Positions 1 through 5,680 of a DNA stretch of 6,954 bases are shown in pieces. Numbering within the stretch: the stretch's first letter is position 1; each line of letters opens with the position of its first letter. The notes under the pieces are model-generated. The model was not told the DNA's origin and did not search any database. It saw nothing but the letters and a program-made list of their open reading frames with translations. Made by a program: the position numbers and the translations under genes. The stretch lies in NCBI GenBank assembly GCA_019236485.1, contig JAFAIY010000637.1:1-6954 (forward strand). Reading direction: 5' to 3'. Source of the DNA: Comamonas sp. (GTDB lineage Bacteria; Pseudomonadota; Gammaproteobacteria; Burkholderiales; Burkholderiaceae_C).

Positions 1-753
1 CTGGCCCTGGGCATTCTTCCAGATGGTCGCGGGCGTGGCGCGCAGGCCCATGGCCGTCATCAGCGAGACATTGTTGGCCAGGGCATCGCGCGCCGACAGC
101 GGGATGCGCGGCAGCGCCGCAATGCCCAGGGTGTCGGGGTTTTTGCCATGGGCGTCCGCATAGGCCTGGGCATGGCCGGCCAGCGCCTGCTCGGGAGACT
201 TGGCGCCCAGAATGGCCGCGGCCTTGCCTTCACTGCTGGGGCGCAGCACGGCCACCAGGATATGGCGCAGCTGCAGCTGGCCCGACTGGACCCAGGGGCG
301 GGCCTCGCGCCAGAGCTGGTTGCAATAGGGGCAATTGGGATCGGTGAACACATAGGCGATATGCGGCGCATCGGGCTTGCCGTCGCCTATCCAGTGGGTG
401 CGCTCGAGATCGCTCCAGATCTGCTGGCCCATGGGCTTCTGTACCGCGGCCTGCAGGGTCTTGGCATTCACATCCTTGCCCTGGGCGTCTATCACCGTGC
501 CTATGACCCAGTGCTTGCCGTCCGGCAGGCGGTAGATGGGAATGGGCTGCTGCTCGCGATAGGCGGCCCAGGCCTTGAGTCCGCCCGCGGCCTGCATGGG
601 GCCGACGATGGTCAGGCCCTGTTCGGCCAGAAATTGCTCCGAGGGCAGATCGCCCGCCGCGCTGCCGGCCGGTGCCGCCCAGGCATAGGTGGCGATTGCA
701 ATGGCGGCCAGGGCAGCGATGCCCAATGGCATGGTCTTGGAAAGATTCAGCAC
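1..753 (-). CDS. dsbG: DsbG-type periplasmic thiol:disulfide isomerase/chaperone, C-terminus off the window edge
   Basis: The 251 visible residues cover nearly the whole protein; E. coli DsbG precursor is about 248 aa. DsbG is a periplasmic thioredoxin-fold protein that reduces or isomerises disulfides and protects single cysteines, and is kept reduced by DsbD. Seen here: a signal peptide (residues 1-26, ending YAWA before AP), an N-terminal dimerisation-type region (about 30-110), the active site FTDPNCPYCNQ (C141 and C144; CPYC is the DsbG form), the following LWREARPWVQSG stretch characteristic of DsbG, and a cis-proline motif RATPATIW near the edge. Start: I chose GTG at 753, which has AAAGG a few bases upstream and gives a positively charged signal-peptide n-region. 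ATG at 732 also gives a hydrophobic leader but has no visible Shine-Dalgarno; an in-frame TGA lies at 763-765. It begins 22 bp after the stop of the DsbD-like fusion gene, so the two are probably co-transcribed and functionally paired. Confidence 0.9.
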   Translation of the reverse strand, partial: MLNLSKTMPLGIAALAAIAIATYAWAAPAGSAAGDLPSEQFLAEQGLTIVGPMQAAGGLKAWAAYREQQPIPIYRLPDGKHWVIGTVIDAQGKDVNAKTLQAAVQKPMGQQIWSDLERTHWIGDGKPDAPHIAYVFTDPNCPYCNQLWREARPWVQSGQLQLRHILVAVLRPSSEGKAAAILGAKSPEQALAGHAQAYADAHGKNPDTLGIAALPRIPLSARDALANNVSLMTAMGLRATPATIWKNAQGQ

Positions 754-775
754 AAAAGCCTTTCAGAAATTATCG

Positions 776-2155
776 TCAGCGCGTGGACGCAGATTCGAGC
801 CGGTGCAGCTGCTCCGCCAGGCTGGCGCGGGACAGCTCCCCCATGCGCATGCCCTGCAGCCGTCCGCCGGCGTCGTAGAAAAAGGTCGAGGGCAGGCCGC
901 GCTGCTGCCAGTGCTGGCCTGCGCGCAGCTGCGGGTCCAGCAGGACCTGCTCGGGCGGCAGCGCCATGGTCTGCAGATAGCGCAGGACGGCTGCCGCATC
1001 CTCGCCCTGGTTGATCCAGACAAAGCGGATCTCGGGGTGCTCTTTTTGTGCCTGGGCCAGCGCCGGCATTTCGCGCCGGCATGGCGGGCACCAGCTGGCC
1101 CAGAGATTGATGACCAGGGGCTGACCGGTATGGCTGCGCAGGTCCACGGTTTGGGCGGCCGCATTCACAAAGGCCATGGCGGGCAGGGCCGCTGGTTGCG
1201 GCGCTGGCAGGGTTCGCAGCGCCTGGGCTGTCACCAGAATCAGGGCGCCGGCGGCCAGCGCCTGCAGCGCCGAGCGACGCAGGCCGCTATCGCGCCGGCC
1301 GCGCCAGAAGGTCCAGAGCAGCGCGGCCAGCAGACCGGCCCAGAGGTTCCAGCCGCCGTCGCGTATGTCCACCACCTGCAGCAGGCCCGAGGGCAGCTCG
1401 GCCAGATATTCGCGCCACCAGAGGGCCACATAGGCCAGGCGCGCCGAAATCAGGCCGGCCGCCGTGGCCTGCAGCAGCAGGGCTTCCACGGGCCGGCCGC
1501 TGCGCCGCTGCCGGCTGGCAGCCCAGCACTGGCCGACGAAGATGGCGAGCAAGGCCGCCAGCGCCATCGTGGGCAGGACAAGCGGGCCCAGCGACAGGCT
1601 GGGCGGCAGAGCCAGCCAGTGGTCCGGGGTCGGCAACGGCGGCTGATCCGGCTCGGCGCGATCGACGGGCGCAGGCGGCTGCTCCAGCCCCAGTTGCCGC
1701 TCCGTCACCGTCGCCTGCTGCGGCTGGTAGCAGACACCCAGATGGGCACAGCCCTGCCAGTGCACCTGCAGCGGCCACTGGCTCGAGTGCTCGGGCAGGC
1801 TTGCCTGCACGTCGAGCTGCTGGTGGAACACCTGTACCCGGCCAAAGAACGGGTCCGTCAGCGACTCGCCTGCGGGGACTTCCAGGCTCAGGCTTCGGCC
1901 CTGAGCATCGGTGATGCGTATCTGGTCGCGGTACAGGTAATAGCCCGGCGCAATGCTCCAGGCCAGCGCGAGCTTGGGCGCTGGCGTGTTGTCGGCACCG
2001 AGTGCGGGCCGCTGCAGCACAAAAGCCTGCTCGGCGCTCAGCACCTCGGCCTGGGTGGTTGCAGCCAGACCGGGTACTTGCAGCGGCTGCGCCCAGGCGG
2101 CCGGCAGCAGCAGGGCCGAGGCAAGGGCGGAGGCGGCGATAGGCAGGGAGCGCAT
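776..2155 (-). CDS. DsbD-alpha / Lgt-like membrane / TlpA-type thioredoxin fusion protein
   Basis: This 459-aa protein has three parts. After a signal peptide (1-22, ending AAWA) comes a DsbD N-terminal (alpha) domain at about 23-160, with YLYRDQIRIT, the DPFFG..VFH stretch and the active-site segment QGCAHLGVCYQP; C136 and C142 have the same six-residue spacing as C103/C109 of E. coli DsbD. After a Pro-rich linker, about four membrane helices follow (near 190-210, 226-246, 268-284, 295-312). The motif SARLAYVALWW and the DIRDGGW..WAGLL segment resemble the Lgt-like domain found on some proteobacterial TlpA proteins. The C-terminus (about 330-459) is a TlpA/DsbD-gamma-like thioredoxin domain with WASWCPPC (C356, C359) and cis-Pro422. 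Four helices would put both redox domains in the periplasm. It probably passes reductant to the downstream DsbG (inference). Start: ATG 2155 gives a clean signal peptide although its Shine-Dalgarno is weak; the frame extends only to a TTG at 2206. Confidence 0.85.
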   Translation of the reverse strand: MRSLPIAASALASALLLPAAWAQPLQVPGLAATTQAEVLSAEQAFVLQRPALGADNTPAPKLALAWSIAPGYYLYRDQIRITDAQGRSLSLEVPAGESLTDPFFGRVQVFHQQLDVQASLPEHSSQWPLQVHWQGCAHLGVCYQPQQATVTERQLGLEQPPAPVDRAEPDQPPLPTPDHWLALPPSLSLGPLVLPTMALAALLAIFVGQCWAASRQRRSGRPVEALLLQATAAGLISARLAYVALWWREYLAELPSGLLQVVDIRDGGWNLWAGLLAALLWTFWRGRRDSGLRRSALQALAAGALILVTAQALRTLPAPQPAALPAMAFVNAAAQTVDLRSHTGQPLVINLWASWCPPCRREMPALAQAQKEHPEIRFVWINQGEDAAAVLRYLQTMALPPEQVLLDPQLRAGQHWQQRGLPSTFFYDAGGRLQGMRMGELSRASLAEQLHRLESASTR

Positions 2156-2208
2156 GGTCGGGGAGCGGGGCGGGGCAATCGGAAGTGGGCAGCATCTTGT
2201 GGGCAAGG

Positions 2209-2225
2209 GATTAAGCCGTGGTTAA
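2209..2225 (-). promoter_or_regulatory. Putative OmpR/PmrA-type operator, copy 1, facing the dsb operon
   Basis: Read on the minus strand this is TTAACC-ACG-GCTTAATC. Two TTAA cores (2211-2214 and 2222-2225) are exactly 11 bp apart, the tandem half-site spacing used by OmpR-family regulators such as PmrA and PhoP. It matches the element at 4797-4813 at 14 of 17 positions in the same orientation relative to the gene it faces. It lies 53 bp upstream of the fusion-gene ATG and about 104 bp upstream of the response-regulator ATG, so it could serve either or both divergent units. Binding by the adjacent regulator is inferred. Confidence 0.6.
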
Positions 2226-2329
2226 CGCTGGAAAAAGCCAAATCTGCGATGCTTGGCCGCTTTGACAAATGGAAACGAAATCGGCGGCCGGAGCGCAGTG
2301 CTGCGGGCGCGGGTTTCGAGGTGAGAACG

Positions 2330-3004
2330 ATGCATGTGCTGTTAGTGGAAGACAACGCCTTGGTCGCCAGCGGGGTCAAGGCGGGCCTGCAGCTACAGGG
2401 CTTTGGCGTCGATGTTGTGGGCTGTGCCAGCCAGGCGGATGCGGCCGTCAAGTCCTCGCATTTCGATGTCTGCGTGCTTGACCTGGGCCTGCCCGACGAG
2501 GACGGCCTGCAGCTGCTGGCGCGCTGGCGCAGCCAGGGTCTGGAGCTGCCGGTGCTGGTGCTGACCGCGCGGGATGCGGTGGACCAGCGCATAGAAGGCC
2601 TGCAGACCGGCGCGGACGACTATCTGGTCAAGCCCTTCGATCTGCACGAGCTTGCCGCGCGTCTGCATGCGCTGCTGCGCCGCGCCGCGGGCCGCAGCGT
2701 GGACTGGATTTCGCTGGGCGATGTGAAGGTGGACCTGGCAGCGGGCCGCGCCCAGCGTGCGGGCCGACCCGTGGACCTGTCGCGCCGTGAATGGGCGTTG
2801 CTGCGCGCGCTGCTGCAGTCGCCGGGCCGGGTGCTCAATCTGGAGCAGCTGCGGGACAGCCTCTATGGCTACAGCCAGGACGTGGAAAGCAATGCCGTGA
2901 ACGTGCATGTCCACCATCTGCGCCGCAAGCTGGGCGCGGACATGGTGGAAACCGTGCGCGGCGTGGGCTTTCGCCTGGGGCGAGCCCAGGGAGGCGAGGG
3001 CTGA
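2330..3004 (+). CDS. OmpR/PmrA/QseB-family response regulator
   Basis: This 224-aa protein has the standard two-domain layout. The receiver domain (1-118) shows the acidic pair E8/D9, phosphoacceptor D51 in VLDLGLPD, T79 in VLTA and K101 in VKPF. The winged-helix DNA-binding domain (about 127-217) shows LSRREWALLRALL, the recognition-helix region SNAVNVHVHHLRRKL and the closing ETVRGVGFRL typical of this family. It is closest in look to QseB/PmrA/TctD-type regulators. Start: ATG 2330 is preceded by GAGGTG about 6 bp upstream and opens directly into the beta-1 strand MHVLLVEDN; longer in-frame extensions run through the promoter region and antisense to the dsb genes. Its stop overlaps the kinase start by one base (TGATG), implying translational coupling. 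It is divergent from the dsb operon, with a tandem TTAA operator between them, so autoregulation and control of dsb and tsdBA are plausible. Signal and regulon cannot be read from its sequence. Confidence 0.95.
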   Translation: MHVLLVEDNALVASGVKAGLQLQGFGVDVVGCASQADAAVKSSHFDVCVLDLGLPDEDGLQLLARWRSQGLELPVLVLTARDAVDQRIEGLQTGADDYLVKPFDLHELAARLHALLRRAAGRSVDWISLGDVKVDLAAGRAQRAGRPVDLSRREWALLRALLQSPGRVLNLEQLRDSLYGYSQDVESNAVNVHVHHLRRKLGADMVETVRGVGFRLGRAQGGEG

Positions 3005-4758
3005 TGCGCAGCCTGCGGGTCAGGCTGCTGCTGTGGCTGTGCCTGGCGCTATGCACGCTGTGGGGCGGGGTCGCGGCCTGGATGTTCGCGGGCATGCGCC
3101 ACGAGCTGCGCTCGGTGCTGGACGACCGCCTGATCGCCTCGGCCCGCATGGTGGCCGGCATTGTTCACCAGTTCAAGCCCCAGAACGCCAGCCCCGGCGA
3201 CTGGGAGCCCATGCTCAATGTGATTGCGCGTGACGGCGTGGCCTGCGAGGTCAGCATTGTGCGCAGCGAAATCCAGGCCGCGCCCTTGCCGGAGGCTGAA
3301 ACGCCCGGCGGCCGCGCCGCACGCGCGGCGCTGATTCCGGCGTCGCCGCTGCAGGCGCCGCGTCCGCCGCCGGCCGCAGCGCCGCTAGCGGATGCCGCCG
3401 AGCGCAGCGTCGTGGCCCGCACCGAAGGCGCTCCCAGCTTTCAGGCTCCGCTGCAGCTGGGCTTTTCCACCATGAAGAAGGGCGGCCGCCTGTGGCGCAC
3501 CTATGTGCTGGAGGAGCACGGCGTGCGCATTGCCACGGCCGACCGCATCGATGTGCGCGAAGGCCTGATCCAAGGCTTTGCCTACACCATCGTCCTGCCG
3601 TTTGTGCTGGCGCTGCTGGCCAGCATGCTGCTGATGTGGTGGGGCGTGACGCGGGGCTTGAGGCCGCTGGAGTCCTTGCGCCAGGAGCTCAGGCGGCGCC
3701 CGCCAGGTGACGATTCCCCGGTGGCCCAGGGCCTGCATGTGCGCGAGCTCGCTCCCTTGGTGCAGACCATCAACCATTTGCTGCAGCGCGTGCACAGCGC
3801 CATAGCGCGCGAGCGGCGCTGGAGCGATGACGCGGCCCACGAACTGCGCACGCCGCTGACCGCCGTCAAAACCCATGTGCAGGTCGCGCAGATGGCCGTG
3901 GCCAGCGCGAGCACGCAGCAGGTGCTGAGCCAGCAGCTGTCATCCGACTCGGCTGGCGCTGCGCCGGCATTGCTTCCCATCTCCGAGACCCCGCAGTGGC
4001 TGATGGCCAGGGATGCGCTGCAACAGGCCGGCGAGGGTGTCGAGCATCTGCAGCACACGCTGGAGCAACTGCTGCTGCTGGCGCGGCTCGACTGCCAGGC
4101 GGTGGACGGCGCGGCAGGGCGGGGTGAAGCCGAACGTGCCGTGGTCTGCGGGACCGAGCCGGGCTGCGCCTGCGAGGCGCTGGAAAAAGCCTGGGAGCTG
4201 GCGGCCACCGCCATTCCCTCGGGCCAGCAGCGTCTGCGCTGGCTGCCGGAGCAGGCGCACGACGACGCTCGCCTCGAGGATCTGCAGGTCGTGGTGCCCC
4301 AGCCCCTGCTGGTCTCGGCGCTGCGCAATCTGCTGGAAAACGCCCTGCGCTACGGCTGTCTGCCCGGGCGCGAGCCGGCCCAGAGCCCAGTGTTTCTGGG
4401 TCTGCGCCATGTGCGGCGGCTGCCCGCGGATTGCGCGGGCGCCGATCGGGCCGCGCCGCCCGCCGCCGGCTATGTGGAGTTCTGCGTGCTGGACCAGGGG
4501 CCGGGCTTGAGCGCCGAGGATTGCGCCGTGGCCACCCAGCGCTTCTGGCGCAAGCAGCATCAGGCCCATGGCAGCGGCCTGGGGCTGGCCATAGTCCAGC
4601 GCATCGCCCAGTGCAGCGGCGGCCTGCTGCAGCTGATGCCGCGCGCGCTCTGGCTGGAGCAGAGCGGCCAGGGGCCGGCCGATACCGCGGCCACGGGCCT
4701 GGTGGTGCGCCTGTATCTGCGCGTCGCCGATATGGCCTGCGAAGGTGCCGAGCTCTGA
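3004..4758 (+). CDS. QseC/PmrB-like membrane sensor histidine kinase
   Basis: This 584-aa protein is a sensor kinase and presumed partner of the preceding response regulator. TM1 lies at about 8-29, followed by a periplasmic 2CSK_N-like sensor (31-192; LDDRLIASARMVAGI and a GRLWRTYVL segment), TM2 at about 193-213 and a HAMP-like linker with GLRPLESL. The H-box is DDAAHELRTPL with H279 as predicted phosphoacceptor. The N-box is LRNLLENALRYG (N442, N446), G1 is LDQGPGLS, F-box RFWRK and G2 GSGLGLAI, so catalysis looks intact. It is longer than the usual roughly 450 aa of this family because of an Ala/Pro-rich periplasmic insert (about 91-140), a long loop between the two DHp helices (about 300-335), and extra residues before and within the ATP-binding domain, including a C-X5-C-X-C cluster (C382, C388, C390). 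The only periplasmic cysteine is C81. A redox or sulfur-related signal would fit the neighbours but is inferred. Confidence 0.93.
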   Translation: MRSLRVRLLLWLCLALCTLWGGVAAWMFAGMRHELRSVLDDRLIASARMVAGIVHQFKPQNASPGDWEPMLNVIARDGVACEVSIVRSEIQAAPLPEAETPGGRAARAALIPASPLQAPRPPPAAAPLADAAERSVVARTEGAPSFQAPLQLGFSTMKKGGRLWRTYVLEEHGVRIATADRIDVREGLIQGFAYTIVLPFVLALLASMLLMWWGVTRGLRPLESLRQELRRRPPGDDSPVAQGLHVRELAPLVQTINHLLQRVHSAIARERRWSDDAAHELRTPLTAVKTHVQVAQMAVASASTQQVLSQQLSSDSAGAAPALLPISETPQWLMARDALQQAGEGVEHLQHTLEQLLLLARLDCQAVDGAAGRGEAERAVVCGTEPGCACEALEKAWELAATAIPSGQQRLRWLPEQAHDDARLEDLQVVVPQPLLVSALRNLLENALRYGCLPGREPAQSPVFLGLRHVRRLPADCAGADRAAPPAAGYVEFCVLDQGPGLSAEDCAVATQRFWRKQHQAHGSGLGLAIVQRIAQCSGGLLQLMPRALWLEQSGQGPADTAATGLVVRLYLRVADMACEGAEL

Positions 4759-4768
4759 GCCTGCCGGC

Positions 4769-4807
4769 GCCGCTGCGGTTTGAAGCCGTTGCGGGTTTAA
4801 CCGTTGC
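4769..4807 (+). repeat. Imperfect tandem repeats leading into the operator
   Basis: Two 16-bp units lie head to tail, GCCGCTGCGGTTTGAA (4769-4784) and GCCGTTGCGGGTTTAA (4785-4800), identical at 13 of 16 positions. A third CCGTTGC (4801-4807) follows in register 15 bp later, inside the TTAA operator. This could be an extended regulator-binding array or chance similarity in GC-rich DNA. Confidence 0.45.
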
Positions 4808-4813
4808 TTAATC
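4797..4813 (+). promoter_or_regulatory. Putative OmpR/PmrA-type operator, copy 2, upstream of tsdBA
   Basis: The sequence is TTAACC-GTT-GCTTAATC, with TTAA cores at 4797-4800 and 4808-4811, again 11 bp apart. The extended form GGTTTA-N5-TGCTTA also resembles a PhoP-type box. It lies 140 bp upstream of the cytochrome c4-like gene, in a 195-bp gap with no convincing open reading frame. An A/T-richer stretch just after it (4811-4836) is the most likely promoter core, but I see no strong -10 hexamer. The near-identity to the copy at 2209-2225 supports a shared regulator. Confidence 0.6.
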
Positions 4814-4953
4814 TTTTGTAAGTATCTTCTACAGATGTCCAGTCGGGACTTGCGTGGTGCTGCTGCGCAGGCTCCCGATTTCAAAGCTCGGACGCAGTGT
4901 TTGCACCTGGCTGATTGCTGCAGTGGCGCGCCGCGTTTTTCTCCATTCCCAAG

Positions 4954-5673
4954 ATGAATCGCTTGAACACAAAGACTCTGCCCCGGTCGTGGGTGGCTGT
5001 CGGCATTTCCATGCTGATGGCGACCAGCGCCTGGGCGCAAGAACCTGCCGCGGCCAAGGCTGCGCTGCGCGGCAATGCAACAGCCGGTGAAAAGATTGCC
5101 CAGTCCGGTTCCGCCGGCGGCGCGGCAGCCTGCGCCACCTGCCACGGTGCCAAGGGCGAAGGCCAGGCAGGCTTTCCCGCGCTAGCGGGCCAGCATGCGG
5201 GCTATCTGGAACGCCAGCTGAACCAGCTGGCTGCAGGTACACGTCAATCCACGGTGATGGCGCCCATGGCCAAGGCCCTGAGCGAGCAGGAGCGCGCCGA
5301 TGTGGCCGCCTATTACTCGGGCCTGGCCCTGGCCATCAAGCCTGTGCGCGGCGCCTTGCCCGGCAAGAAGGACGATGACGGTGCCTGGCTGGTCGAGCGC
5401 GGCCGCTGGGCCGACGGCATTCCCGCCTGTGCGCAATGCCACGGCCCGGGCGGCGTGGGTGTGGGCAAGGATTTCCCGGCCATCGGCCATCTGACGGCCG
5501 ACTATATGCAGTCCCAGATCGATGCCTGGAACAAGGGCCAGCGTGACGCCGGCCCCCTGGGCCTGATGGGCAAGGTTGCCAAGAAGCTCACGGCCGATGA
5601 CGTCAAGGCCGTGGCGGCCTACTACCAGCGTCTGCACAACCCCGGCGCCGCCGCAGCGCCTGCCAAGCCCTGA
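4954..5673 (+). CDS. tsdB: Dihaem cytochrome c4-like protein, probable TsdB electron carrier
   Basis: This 239-aa exported protein carries two class I c-type haem domains. It has a signal peptide (1-28, ending TSAWA before QEP), then haem 1 CATCH (C60, C63, H64) and haem 2 CAQCH (C159, C162, H163). Likely axial methionines are M105 (in APMAKALSEQE) and M205 (in GLMGKVAKKLT), each followed by the AAYY helix typical of cytochrome c4. Cytochrome c4 proteins are periplasmic shuttles to terminal oxidases; TsdB is the c4-like partner encoded next to TsdA in some bacteria and takes electrons from it. The immediate downstream TsdA-family gene is why I prefer TsdB; without that context the call would be plain cytochrome c4. 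Start: ATG 4954 gives a good signal peptide but has no clear Shine-Dalgarno; the frame extends only to a TTG at 4915. Its stop lies within the ribosome binding site of the next gene, indicating an operon. Confidence 0.85.
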   Translation: MNRLNTKTLPRSWVAVGISMLMATSAWAQEPAAAKAALRGNATAGEKIAQSGSAGGAAACATCHGAKGEGQAGFPALAGQHAGYLERQLNQLAAGTRQSTVMAPMAKALSEQERADVAAYYSGLALAIKPVRGALPGKKDDDGAWLVERGRWADGIPACAQCHGPGGVGVGKDFPAIGHLTADYMQSQIDAWNKGQRDAGPLGLMGKVAKKLTADDVKAVAAYYQRLHNPGAAAAPAKP

Positions 5674-5680
5674 GGTAAAC

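Noticed and set aside
2262..2267. Perfect TTGACA hexamer upstream of the response regulator, a possible -35 element.
   Set aside because: No acceptable -10 hexamer lies 16-18 bp downstream, where the sequence is GC-rich; not enough to call a promoter.
689..2329. Long plus-strand open frame continuous with the response-regulator gene (would give a 771-aa protein).
   Set aside because: It runs antisense to the well-supported DsbD-like fusion gene and through the divergent promoter; only the portion from ATG 2330 has family motifs. Long antisense frames are expected in GC-rich DNA.
4759..4796. Possible terminator after the kinase gene, around the palindromic CCGGCGCCG-like segment.
   Set aside because: No stem followed by a T-run is visible; read-through into tsdBA remains possible.
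3940..5145. Long minus-strand open frame of 401 codons across the kinase 3' end, the intergenic gap and the c4-like gene.
   Set aside because: No recognisable domain; low-complexity Ala/Gly/Gln/Arg composition typical of a shadow frame, and both flanking genes on the plus strand are convincing.
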